Origin: Alteromonas sp. M12
Lineage (GTDB): Bacteria > Pseudomonadota > Gammaproteobacteria > Enterobacterales > Alteromonadaceae
Length of the DNA stretch: 64,000 nucleotides
Assembly (NCBI RefSeq): GCF_037478005.1
Contig: NZ_CP144164.1
Location: forward strand, 2,914,001-2,978,000
Reading direction: 5' to 3'
Shown here: piece after piece, positions 46,954 through 55,096 of the stretch
Position numbering within the stretch: position 1 is the stretch's first letter
Layout of the letters: each line of letters opens with the position of its first letter
The notes under the pieces: generated by a model
What the model was told of the DNA's origin: nothing
Database searches by the model: none
The model's input: the letters and a program-made list of their open reading frames with translations, nothing else
Translations under genes and position numbers: made by a program

Positions 46954-48258
46954 TCAGACGCCCTCGTATTTTAAGCCATATCTCTGAAGTTTACGGTAAA
47001 ACGTTCGAGGGCTGACGCCCAATTTCTGAGCCAGTTCATCTACCGGTAAAGTGCTTGCAAAACACAATTGCGATAGATATTGTTTTTCCATATCGTCCAA
47101 GGAAATAATTTGATTCACTTCTTTGGCTTCAAAACCACCGGTGTTAATCACGAGTTCCGGCAAGTCCTCCACTTCAATAATATCTTCATTTGCGAGCAAT
47201 GCTGAATGTTCAACAATACTTCTTAGTTCACGAATATTACCGGGGAAATCATATTGACACAGCGCAAGCAGCGCTTTTTCACTAAACTTTTTGCGATGCA
47301 TCTCAGATTGTTTTAAAAAGTGTTCTGCCAAAATCGGGATATCAGAGCGTCGCTGAGCTAAAGACGGCAACATTATTGGAAAGCCAGCAATGCGATAATA
47401 CAAATCTTTCCTAAACTCGCCTGACGCTACCAAATCAAGCAGGTTTTTATGGCTTGCACAAATCAGCCTAAAATCTGCCTTTTTCTGCTTAATTCCGCCA
47501 ACGGTTCGATAACAATGGGTTTCAAGAAGACGTAACAATTTCACTTGCATTGCTAATGGCACATCGGCGATTTCATCAAAAAAAACGGTACCACCATTGG
47601 CCATTTCTATCAGTCCCTTTTTGGCATGGGTTGCACCAGTAAAAGCCCCCTTTTCATGACCAAATAATTCAGATTCGAATAAGTTTTCATTAAGGCCAGT
47701 ACATTCAATTATAACGAAAGGCTTTTGTGCCCGAGCGCTCGACTCGTGAACCGCTTTAGCAACTAGCTCTTTTCCTGTGCCGGTTTCACCATGCAGTAAT
47801 ACCGCGATATCGGCCTTAGCAGAGCGGTTAATTTTATTCAACATGGTTTTAAACGGCTCTGATGCACCTATCATCAGCTGTGCATTAGACTCATTAGAGG
47901 CAAACCTTATGCGCTCAAGCACTTCTAGAAAACCTGTGGTTATACCATTTTCATCTTTAATCGGTTTCATCAAAATATCGCAATAGGTTTTACCATAAGG
48001 CGTATCGTGAATGTGAATGACACTGCTGGTTCTATTGGTTTTTTTACATTGCTCCATAGGACAGTCTTCGCCGTGTTTATCGCAAGGAGATGAATTACCG
48101 TGAGAAATTTCAAAACAACTGCTTTTACCAACAATGACTTCATTTTCGTAAGTATCTCGATAGGCGGAATTTACCGCTAAAATACGATATTCAAGATCGA
48201 TAAAAATTGCCGGTTTTTCCATGGCATCGATCATCGATTGCACTACACCAATATTCAT
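46954..48258 (-). CDS. fisR: FisR-like sigma-54 activator, sulfane-sulfur sensor
   Basis: Enhancer-binding protein (434 residues) with PAS-like sensor (1-115), AAA+ domain (about 130-365) and Fis-type helix-turn-helix (about 395-430). The AAA+ part has GETGTGKELVAKAVH, the sigma-54 contact loop GAFTGA and GGTVFFDEIADVP. The sensor has Cys48, Cys59, Cys66 and Cys71; spacing 11 and 7 for the first three equals that of C53, C64 and C71 reported for FisR of Cupriavidus, which senses sulfane sulfur and drives sulfide oxidation genes. It is divergent from sulfide:quinone reductase, and the dyads at 48279-48313 begin 21 bases before its start, so it may also regulate itself. Confidence 0.9.
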   Translation of the reverse strand: MNIGVVQSMIDAMEKPAIFIDLEYRILAVNSAYRDTYENEVIVGKSSCFEISHGNSSPCDKHGEDCPMEQCKKTNRTSSVIHIHDTPYGKTYCDILMKPIKDENGITTGFLEVLERIRFASNESNAQLMIGASEPFKTMLNKINRSAKADIAVLLHGETGTGKELVAKAVHESSARAQKPFVIIECTGLNENLFESELFGHEKGAFTGATHAKKGLIEMANGGTVFFDEIADVPLAMQVKLLRLLETHCYRTVGGIKQKKADFRLICASHKNLLDLVASGEFRKDLYYRIAGFPIMLPSLAQRRSDIPILAEHFLKQSEMHRKKFSEKALLALCQYDFPGNIRELRSIVEHSALLANEDIIEVEDLPELVINTGGFEAKEVNQIISLDDMEKQYLSQLCFASTLPVDELAQKLGVSPRTFYRKLQRYGLKYEGV

Positions 48259-48278
48259 ATCCAGATAGCTCGCCAGTA

Positions 48279-48313
48279 AGTCAATATTGACTCATTCTGT
48301 GACAAAAATGACA
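48279..48313. promoter_or_regulatory. Paired FisR-type activator sites before sqr
   Basis: AGTCAATATTGACT (48279-48292, perfect palindrome, GTCA-N4-TGAC) and TGACAAAAATGACA (48300-48313, one change from TGTCA-N4-TGACA). Centres are 21 bases apart, two helical turns, and lie 91-112 bases before the -24 box. Assignment to FisR is inference. Confidence 0.7.
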
Positions 48314-48395
48314 AAGGAATCAAGGTTTATCTAAGCTAGTTCATCAATACTTAATAAACTGCATACTTTTCAACATGTTAAATTTTTTGAATTTA

Positions 48396-48411
48396 TAGCA
48401 CGCCTCTTGCT
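48396..48411 (+). promoter_or_regulatory. Sigma-54 promoter of sqr
   Basis: TAGCACG-CCTC-TTGCT against consensus TGGCACG-N4-TTGCW: a single mismatch, with the -12 GC at 48409-48410. Expected transcript start is near 48422, 47 bases before the sqr ATG. Confidence 0.85.
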
Positions 48412-48468
48412 TACATAATGTTCACATATCGTAACTATTAACAACGATAAGATAAGTGAGGAACTAAA

Positions 48469-49740
48469 ATGGCTAAAGTAGTGATCTTAGGTGCAGGAAC
48501 CGGTGGCATGCCAGCGGCTTATGAAACAAAGGAAATACTCGGTAAAGAACATCAAGTCGTTGTCGTCAATGAACGACCAGAGTTCCGTTTTGTGCCATCG
48601 AACCCTTGGGTAGCAGTTGGCTGGCGGGAACCTGACGCCATAACAATGCCGATTGAAAAATATCTGAACAAAAAAGGCATAGAGTTCATTTGTGCAAAAG
48701 TGGACAAAATTGATGCCGCAAACAAGGTTATTTTAACCCATGAAAATGAAAGCATAAGTTACGATTATTTGATAATCGCTACAGGTCCAAAACTCGCGTT
48801 TAGTAATATTAAAGGAGCTGGCCCAGATTATTATACCCAATCCATATGTACCTTAGATCATGCCAAACAATGTTATCTAGATTTCGAAAAACTGCTGAAA
48901 AACCCCGGTCCAGTTGTGGTTGGTGCGTTTCAAGGCGCAAGTTGTTTTGGGCCAGCTTACGAATATGCGTTTATATTAGATAAAGCTCTTCGCGATGCCA
49001 AAATCCGCCATAAAGTTCCAATCCATTTTGTTACCAGTGAACCCTACATCGGACACATGGGATTAGGTGGCGTTGGAGATTCCAAATCCATGTTGGAGTC
49101 GGAACTCAGATCTCGAGATATAAAATGGACATGCAATGGTACTGTAGATGAAGTCTGTGAAAATATGATGCATGTATCCGAATTAAACCGTAAAGGAGAA
49201 GTGGAATTTGAACATCAGCTGCCTTTTCATCACGCCATGTTAATACCGCCTTTTAGTGGCGTGGATGCAGTCGCAAATGTTGACGGCTTGTGCAATCCAA
49301 AGGGATTTGTTGTTACCGATGAATTCCATCGTAATCCAACTTATCCAACTATTTTTTCGGGCGGTGTTTGTGTTGCTATTCCACCAGTTGAGACAACACC
49401 AGTGCCCACAGGGACGCCTAAAACCGGTTACATGATAGAAACAATGATGACAGCTATTGCGCACAATCTAAAAGCTCTCATTATTGACAATCAACCACCG
49501 CAAACCAAAGGTACTATGCACGCAATTTGCCTAGCCGACATGGGAAATACTGGGGCAGCATTTGTGGCAATGCCGCAAATTCCTCCCCGCAATGTCGCTT
49601 GGTTTAAAAAGGGCAAATGGGTGCATTTAGCCAAAATCGCATTTGAAAAGTATTTTATGCGCAAAATGCGCACCGGCACCAGTGAGCCTGTTTACGAAAA
49701 GTATGTGTTAAAAGCACTTGGAATAGAACGTTTAGAGTAG
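48469..49740 (+). CDS. sqr: Sulfide:quinone oxidoreductase family flavoprotein
   Basis: FAD enzyme (423 residues), peripheral to the inner membrane, that oxidises sulfide to sulfane sulfur and passes electrons to quinone. The N-terminal FAD loop is VVILGAGTGGMPAAYE, with later YLIIATGPKL. Redox cysteines expected in the family are present: Cys127 (QSICTLDHA), Cys159 (GASCFGPAYEY) and Cys301 (FSGGVCVAIPPVET). A C-terminal amphipathic region (about 380-420) could attach it to the membrane. GAGGAAC lies before the ATG. It is driven by a sigma-54 promoter, divergent from fisR, and followed after 8 bases by a Tll0287-type haem protein gene. Confidence 0.9.
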   Translation: MAKVVILGAGTGGMPAAYETKEILGKEHQVVVVNERPEFRFVPSNPWVAVGWREPDAITMPIEKYLNKKGIEFICAKVDKIDAANKVILTHENESISYDYLIIATGPKLAFSNIKGAGPDYYTQSICTLDHAKQCYLDFEKLLKNPGPVVVGAFQGASCFGPAYEYAFILDKALRDAKIRHKVPIHFVTSEPYIGHMGLGGVGDSKSMLESELRSRDIKWTCNGTVDEVCENMMHVSELNRKGEVEFEHQLPFHHAMLIPPFSGVDAVANVDGLCNPKGFVVTDEFHRNPTYPTIFSGGVCVAIPPVETTPVPTGTPKTGYMIETMMTAIAHNLKALIIDNQPPQTKGTMHAICLADMGNTGAAFVAMPQIPPRNVAWFKKGKWVHLAKIAFEKYFMRKMRTGTSEPVYEKYVLKALGIERLE

Positions 49741-49748
49741 GAATAATT

Positions 49749-50384
49749 ATGAACAAGATTTTGGCAATATATTCAACGACAGTTAGCTTATCGATCATAT
49801 CCGGTTTTGGGTTATATATGACGCTAGCCAATGCAAATGAAATAACAAAATCAAATATACCATTGGCCAACAATAAAGTTGAAAATCAACAAGATAATGC
49901 AGCGTATAAACAAATCGCCAAGGAAAAAATGGCGCAATTTGGAAAGCAACTCAAAAGTGCATTATTGGACGCAATTGCTACTGGCGGTTTTGAAAATGCA
50001 GTGGAAGTTTGTCAGAATGAAGCACCGAAAATAGCTGCTGAACTATCCACTGATGGCTGGCAATTAAGTCGCACTAGCTTAAAAACTCGTAACCCTCTTA
50101 ATCTGCCAAATGAATGGCAAAAGCCTGTATTACTTGAGTTTGAACAACAAGCTCAAAATGGAAAACCGATAGATAAATTAGTATTCAGCGATACCGTAAA
50201 CGGTCAATTTAGGATGATGAAAGCGATTCCTACTGGCCAGCTATGTATCGCCTGCCACGGCACAAATATTTCACCTGAATTATCCAACAAAATTAACCAG
50301 CACTACCCACAAGACACAGCAATCAACTTCTCTTTAAAGGATATTCGCGGTGCTTTTAGTGTCACAGCGCCTATAGGTCAATAA
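49749..50384 (+). CDS. Tll0287-domain (DUF3365) periplasmic haem c protein
   Basis: Exported or membrane-anchored protein (211 residues) with an N-terminal hydrophobic signal (about 5-27) and a Tll0287-like (PAS-related) domain. Marks are GGFENAVEVCQNEAPKIA, LSRTSLKTRNPLNLPNEWQ and one c-type haem site, CIACHG (C-x2-C-H), near residue 165. Family members bind haem c and are found as redox or gas sensors. It is co-transcribed with sqr, so it may take electrons or sense redox state or sulfide in the periplasm. It ends just before the 17-bp inverted repeat ahead of cydA. Confidence 0.88.
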   Translation: MNKILAIYSTTVSLSIISGFGLYMTLANANEITKSNIPLANNKVENQQDNAAYKQIAKEKMAQFGKQLKSALLDAIATGGFENAVEVCQNEAPKIAAELSTDGWQLSRTSLKTRNPLNLPNEWQKPVLLEFEQQAQNGKPIDKLVFSDTVNGQFRMMKAIPTGQLCIACHGTNISPELSNKINQHYPQDTAINFSLKDIRGAFSVTAPIGQ

Positions 50385-50407
50385 TCTACTTGTGATTAAA
50401 TCACATA

Positions 50408-50444
50408 TTGTCACTTATGACAGAACCTCTGTCATAAGTGACAA
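50408..50444. promoter_or_regulatory. Perfect inverted repeat holding two FisR-type sites
   Basis: TTGTCACTTATGACAGA (50408-50424) is exactly complementary to 50428-50444, loop ACC. Each arm contains its own dyad: TGTCA-CTTA-TGACA and TGTCA-TAAG-TGACA, centres 21 bases apart, as at sqr. It is followed by CCACCCCCC, not T, so it is not a normal terminator. The second centre is 83 bases before the -24 box of cydA. Confidence 0.78.
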
Positions 50445-50517
50445 CCACCCCCCTCTATAGAGCCATGGTAAAAATAAAACCCTCATAATTTCATATGGTT
50501 ACATGAATTTCAAAATT

Positions 50518-50533
50518 TGGCACGTTGAATGCA
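50518..50533 (+). promoter_or_regulatory. Sigma-54 promoter of the cyd operon
   Basis: TGGCACG-TTGA-ATGCA against TGGCACG-N4-TTGCW: one mismatch, full -24 box, -12 GC at 50531-50532. Expected start near 50544. Confidence 0.85.
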
Positions 50534-50539
50534 ATTCTG

Positions 50540-50553
50540 TTGATTAAGATCAA
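50540..50553. promoter_or_regulatory. FNR-type site before cydA
   Basis: TTGATTAAGATCAA, a perfect match to the FNR consensus TTGAT-N4-ATCAA. It covers the expected sigma-54 start point, so bound FNR would more likely block that promoter than help it; it could also serve a separate sigma-70 promoter. Confidence 0.75.
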
Positions 50554-50637
50554 CTCCGAGTTAGAAATCTTCGGAATATAATAAATTTCGCTAACTCTTT
50601 ATGCGCAAACACATTTTTAATCACTAGGAGAAACAGT

Positions 50638-52230
50638 ATGAACGAGACTCTTATCGAGTTATCTCGTTGGCAATTTGCCTCTACCGTCATGTTTCATTTC
50701 ATATTTGTTCCATTAACCTTAGGGCTGAGCTTTATGCTTGCCATAATGGAATCAGTTTATGTTTTGACTGGCAAAGAAATCTACAAACAAATGACCAAGT
50801 TTTGGGGTAAGTTGTTTGGGATCAACTTTGCCATTGGCGTTGCCACAGGCTTAACCATGGAATTTCAGTTCGGTATGAACTGGTCTTATTATTCCCATTA
50901 TGTCGGTGATATTTTCGGCGCACCTTTGGCAATTGAAGGGCTCATGGCGTTCTTTTTAGAGTCTACATTCGTTGGTTTGTTTTTCTTTGGTTGGGACAAA
51001 ATGACCAAGGTAAAACACTTAATGACTACTTGGCTGGTTGCAATTGGCTCTAACTTCTCAGCACTTTGGATTTTAATTGCAAATGGTTGGATGCAGTTTC
51101 CAGTAGGAGCTGAATTCAACTTTGAATCCATGCGGATGGAAATGACCAGTTTTGCAGAGGTAATTTTCAACCCCGTTGCACAGGTTAAATTTGTACATAC
51201 CGTTTCTGCAGGATACGTCACAGGCGCTATTTTTGTATTAGCGATTTCGTCATATTATCTACTGAAAAATAAAGACGTTGCTTTTGCTAGACGTTCTTTT
51301 GCCATTGCCGCCAGTTTTGGTTTGGCCTCGGTGATTTCGGTCATTATATTGGGTGATGAAAGTGGCTACGAATTGGGTGATGTTCAAAAGGTAAAATTAG
51401 CGGCAGTAGAAGCAGAATATGAGACACAACCTGCTCCAGCGGCATTTACCCTATTTGGGATACCCAACGATGAGACCCAAACAGTCGATTATGCAATTCA
51501 AATTCCCTATGCCATGGGTATTATTGCCACTCGTTCTCTAGACGAAGAAGTGGTCGGATTAAAAGAGCATAAAGAGCGTCACAGAGAACGAATTTTATCT
51601 GGAATTATAGCCTACGACTTACTAGATAAAGTCAGGAATGGAGAAGCGACTGTCAATGAGCGCGCTGATTTTGAACAACATAAAGACAATTTAGGCTTTG
51701 CCATGTTGTTGCAACCATTTACCGAAGATGTCAGCAACCCGTCAGAACAAGCTATTCAACAAGCAGTAGACTACAGCATCCCTAAAGTTGCGCCGTTATT
51801 TTGGAGTTTCAGGCTGATGGTTGCATCTGGGTTTGCGATGTTAGTGCTGTTCGCCCTTGCGTTTTACTATTCCACTAAGCATCAGATTACCAAGCCTCGT
51901 TGGTTGTTGAAATTTGCACTTTACAGCCTGCCGCTTCCTTGGATTGCCTCTGAAGCCGGATGGTTTGTAGCAGAATATGGCCGTCAACCTTGGTCGATTG
52001 CAGAAATACTACCCGTACATGCATCGGTATCAAATTTATCTGTGACTGATGTCGTCATTACAATAATTGCCTACACATTTTTCTACGCAATTATGTTTAT
52101 TGCAGCCTTCTATCTCATGCAAAAGTACGCCAAAAAAGGACCTAGCGAGACCTTCGCTGACGCCGAGCGTGAATTAGAAGAAGCCGCTCAATTACTGAAT
52201 AATGAACAACCTCAAGGAGCAAACTCATGA
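50638..52230 (+). CDS. cydA: Cytochrome bd ubiquinol oxidase subunit I
   Basis: Inner-membrane quinol oxidase subunit (530 residues) with haems b558, b595 and d. Haem ligand His20 is in RWQFASTVMFHFIFVPLTLGL, the second His in KFVHTVSAGYVTG and the b558 Met in FRLMVASGF. The long, E. coli-type Q-loop is present (about 240-380, GDESGYELGDVQKVKLAAVEAEYETQ, starting a quinol site), as is GWFVAEYGRQPW. AGGAG precedes the ATG. cydB overlaps its end by 4 bases. It lies behind a sigma-54 promoter with FisR-type sites and an FNR site, unusual control for cydA. Confidence 0.98.
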   Translation: MNETLIELSRWQFASTVMFHFIFVPLTLGLSFMLAIMESVYVLTGKEIYKQMTKFWGKLFGINFAIGVATGLTMEFQFGMNWSYYSHYVGDIFGAPLAIEGLMAFFLESTFVGLFFFGWDKMTKVKHLMTTWLVAIGSNFSALWILIANGWMQFPVGAEFNFESMRMEMTSFAEVIFNPVAQVKFVHTVSAGYVTGAIFVLAISSYYLLKNKDVAFARRSFAIAASFGLASVISVIILGDESGYELGDVQKVKLAAVEAEYETQPAPAAFTLFGIPNDETQTVDYAIQIPYAMGIIATRSLDEEVVGLKEHKERHRERILSGIIAYDLLDKVRNGEATVNERADFEQHKDNLGFAMLLQPFTEDVSNPSEQAIQQAVDYSIPKVAPLFWSFRLMVASGFAMLVLFALAFYYSTKHQITKPRWLLKFALYSLPLPWIASEAGWFVAEYGRQPWSIAEILPVHASVSNLSVTDVVITIIAYTFFYAIMFIAAFYLMQKYAKKGPSETFADAERELEEAAQLLNNEQPQGANS

Positions 52231-53363
52231 TTGACTATGAAACGCTGCGCGTTATCTGGTGGGTGTTAATTGGTGTATTACTCATAGGCTTTGCTGTTAC
52301 CGACGGTTTTGATTTAGGCGTAGGCGCATTGTTAACGCTGATTGGCAAAACCGATCAAGAACGACGAGTTATGATCAACACAATTGGTCCCCATTGGGAT
52401 GGAAACCAAGTATGGTTTATCACTGCCGGTGGTGCCATTTTTGCGGCTTGGCCAATGATTTATGCGACTGCTTTTTCCGGTCTATACTTAGCGTTAGCCT
52501 TAACCTTAATCGCACTTTGGATGCGTCCACTTGGGTTTGACTATCGCAGCAAACTAACCAATAAAAAGTGGCGAATGATGTGGGATTGGGCACTATTTGC
52601 TGGCGGATTCATCCCTGCCCTAATATTTGGTGTGGCATTTGGTAATTTGCTACTGGGTATCCCATTTGAGTTAGATGAGACGTTGAAATCAACCTATACA
52701 GGCTCATTCTTTGGTTTACTCACCCCTTTTGCTTTGCTTACTGGCCTAGTTTCGGTTGCCATGCTGCTAAATCATGGCGCAACTTGGTTACAACTTAAGT
52801 CTGATGGTGACCTGTATCAACGAGCGCGCTCTGTTGCGGTGATATTGGCTTGTACAAGTGCGGCGCTTTTCGCTTTAGCAGGTGTTTATTTAGCCCTGGG
52901 AGTCGATGGTTATCAAATCACCTCAACCATAGATGTTGCCGCTACGAGTAATCCATTACATAAAACCGTATCGGTTGTTAGTGGTGCATGGTTGCAAAAC
53001 TACAGCATTTATCCATGGATGGTAGTCGCTCCTGTTCTAGGTATCGTTGCAGCACTCGCCTCTGCCTTGTTTTCAAGTAAAGGAAAAAGTGGTTGGGCGT
53101 TTACTGCAAGTGGCTTAAGTATTGCTGGCATCATTTTAACCGCTGGGTTTTCGATGTTTCCGTTTCTACTACCAAGCAGCATCATGCCTGATGCAAGTTT
53201 GACTGTGTGGGACGCAACGTCTTCATTTTTAACCCTGCAAACTATGTTTATTGTGGCCTGTGTTTTTGTACCTATAGTGCTGTTTTACACCGCATATGGT
53301 TTTTGGGTCATGAGAGGTCGAGTAAAACAAGCGGACTTAAGTAAGTCACACGCAATTTATTAA
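52227..53363 (+). CDS. cydB: Cytochrome bd ubiquinol oxidase subunit II
   Basis: Second inner-membrane subunit (378 residues, same length as E. coli CydB, about nine helices). Family marks are the N-terminal IGVLLIGFAVTDGFDLGVGALL, NTIGPHWDGNQVWFITAGGAIFAAWP, MRPLGFDYRSK and the late MFPFLLPSS, SLTVWDATSS. ATGA overlap with cydA; cydX follows after 18 bases. Confidence 0.98.
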   Translation: MIDYETLRVIWWVLIGVLLIGFAVTDGFDLGVGALLTLIGKTDQERRVMINTIGPHWDGNQVWFITAGGAIFAAWPMIYATAFSGLYLALALTLIALWMRPLGFDYRSKLTNKKWRMMWDWALFAGGFIPALIFGVAFGNLLLGIPFELDETLKSTYTGSFFGLLTPFALLTGLVSVAMLLNHGATWLQLKSDGDLYQRARSVAVILACTSAALFALAGVYLALGVDGYQITSTIDVAATSNPLHKTVSVVSGAWLQNYSIYPWMVVAPVLGIVAALASALFSSKGKSGWAFTASGLSIAGIILTAGFSMFPFLLPSSIMPDASLTVWDATSSFLTLQTMFIVACVFVPIVLFYTAYGFWVMRGRVKQADLSKSHAIY

Positions 53364-53381
53364 TGTAAAAGGAAAAAGATT

Positions 53382-53492
53382 ATGTGGTATTTCACGTGGA
53401 TTTTAGGCGTTTTATTGGCTTGCTCATTTGGCATCATTAACGCCATGTGGCTTGAGTCAACAGAAGATATGGATCGTACGGACGAATCATAA
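53382..53492 (+). CDS. cydX: Cytochrome bd small subunit CydX
   Basis: A 36-residue single-helix subunit that stabilises the haems of cytochrome bd. The sequence begins MWYFTWILGVLLACSFGIIN and continues AMWLESTEDMDRTDES: the CydX pattern of MWYFxWILG, a helix, N-A-M-W-x-E and an acidic tail. AAAGGA lies 9 bases before the ATG. Its stop codon shares a base with the cydD start (TAATG), so it is coupled to cydD. It is short enough to be missed by default gene callers. Confidence 0.95.
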   Translation: MWYFTWILGVLLACSFGIINAMWLESTEDMDRTDES

Positions 53493-55096
53493 TGGAAAAT
53501 CAAATAACACCTCAAGCTATACAATGGTTAAAGCGGCAAAGCATGGATTTTCGTGTGCCGCAAATGAAGGTGTTTTTGGTCAGGCTAATACAGTTTATTG
53601 CTCAAATCTTCACATTCTGGTTATTTGCCGAAATGATGATGTCGATTGTTGTTGAGCAACAAGCATTTGATGGGCGCAAGGTTTTATACTTAGCGGTCGC
53701 ATCATGTATTTGGTTGGTCAGTGTATACGTTGCAGATAGCTTATCGGCTATCTGCAAAAATAAAATTGAAAGCCAAATTGAATCGGATATCCATGCAATT
53801 TGGCAACAACAACAAACTGCATTAATACGCCGATACTCGTCGGCTTATTGGCAACAATTAATCTTTGATCACATTGCTGATGTAGGAAATTACGTCAGTC
53901 AGTACTGTGTCCAAAAATGGATGGCCGGGATAACGCCACTGGTTATCTTAATGGTGATCGCCCCCATCAATTACGTGGTAGCAGTTTCTCTACTGCTTTG
54001 TATGCCAGTGGTTCCTTTGTTTATGATTATCGTCGGCAAAGGCGCTGCGGCACTGCATCGTAAACATTTTATCGCTTTAGAACGTTTAGGCGCGATGTTC
54101 TCAGATAGATTAAAAGCCTTGCCGCTGATTACCAGCGCTAATCAGCATCATGAGCAACAGATGCGCTTAAGTCATGCCAGCAATATTGTAAATTCAAAAA
54201 CCATGAAAGTGGTATCTGTGGCTTTTTTGTCTACCACGGTTCTAGATTTTTTCTCGACCTTATCAATTGCACTGGTGGCCGTATTTATCGGTTTCAGTCT
54301 AATTGGTGAATTTGAATTTGGACCGTCAATGAATCTACACACTGGTCTGTTTATGTTACTGGTTGCACCGTTATTATTTGCCGAATTAAAAACATTAGGC
54401 CGATATTACCACCAAAAATCCAAAGCCGAAGCGAGTGCGGAAAGGTTTGCAGAGATATATCAAGAGGTTAAACCTAACGTCATCCAACAAAACTTCAGCG
54501 GAATTGATTGGCTTAATTTTCAAGTTAAACAACCAAATATTTGCGCAAAAAAGATTTCCATCCAGCCCAGTGAATGGATATTTCTCGAGGGTCAATCCGG
54601 CGCAGGCAAAACCGTTTTGCTAGAGGCATTGATGGGTTTTAGGGAAGCTTCACATCAATTCCCTGCGCTAAGTTACTTGTTAACTCAAGATACCGTAGTG
54701 CTAGATAATACGCTGAGATATAACCTCACCCTAGGGCGCGATTTCGCCGATCACATGCTTTGGGAGGTGTTAGTCGACGTAGAACTGAATGACTGGGCGA
54801 TCAAACTTGAACAGCAATTAGATACACCTTTAGGTGACTACCCTCCACTTTCCGGCGGTGAAGCCCAGCGTTTAGCCCTTGCGCGCATCTTACTGATTAA
54901 CCCCGAAGTGGTTTTTCTCGACGAACCCACTGCTCACCTGACTCAGGAACAGCATAGAATCCTAAGTTTACTGCTGCGTCAACGCTTGCAACACAAGACT
55001 GTAATTTGGGCATCACACAAGTCCATTCCAGATCACTGGTTTACACAACATTGGCAACTTGAAAATGGTGTATTGAGGATCCCAAATGAAGCATAA
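53492..55096 (+). CDS. cydD: ABC transporter CydD, cytochrome bd assembly
   Basis: Membrane-ATPase half (534 residues) of the CydDC exporter needed for cytochrome bd assembly. Helices cover about 25-330 and the ATPase about 350-534: Walker A GQSGAGKTVLLEAL, signature LSGGEAQRLALARIL, Walker B VVFLDEPTAHLT, and a switch His in ASHKS. It is about 50 residues shorter than E. coli CydD. It lies between cydX and cydC with overlaps on both sides. CydDC has been described as moving thiols or haem; which one cannot be judged here, but a sulfur role would suit this locus. Confidence 0.93.
   Translation: MENQITPQAIQWLKRQSMDFRVPQMKVFLVRLIQFIAQIFTFWLFAEMMMSIVVEQQAFDGRKVLYLAVASCIWLVSVYVADSLSAICKNKIESQIESDIHAIWQQQQTALIRRYSSAYWQQLIFDHIADVGNYVSQYCVQKWMAGITPLVILMVIAPINYVVAVSLLLCMPVVPLFMIIVGKGAAALHRKHFIALERLGAMFSDRLKALPLITSANQHHEQQMRLSHASNIVNSKTMKVVSVAFLSTTVLDFFSTLSIALVAVFIGFSLIGEFEFGPSMNLHTGLFMLLVAPLLFAELKTLGRYYHQKSKAEASAERFAEIYQEVKPNVIQQNFSGIDWLNFQVKQPNICAKKISIQPSEWIFLEGQSGAGKTVLLEALMGFREASHQFPALSYLLTQDTVVLDNTLRYNLTLGRDFADHMLWEVLVDVELNDWAIKLEQQLDTPLGDYPPLSGGEAQRLALARILLINPEVVFLDEPTAHLTQEQHRILSLLLRQRLQHKTVIWASHKSIPDHWFTQHWQLENGVLRIPNEA

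Noticed and set aside
50408..50444. Perfect 17-bp hairpin read as a terminator for the Tll0287 gene
   Set aside because: It is followed by CCACCCCCC, not T. Its two inner dyads match the sites at sqr in core and in 21-bp spacing, so an operator role is preferred, though a dual role is possible.
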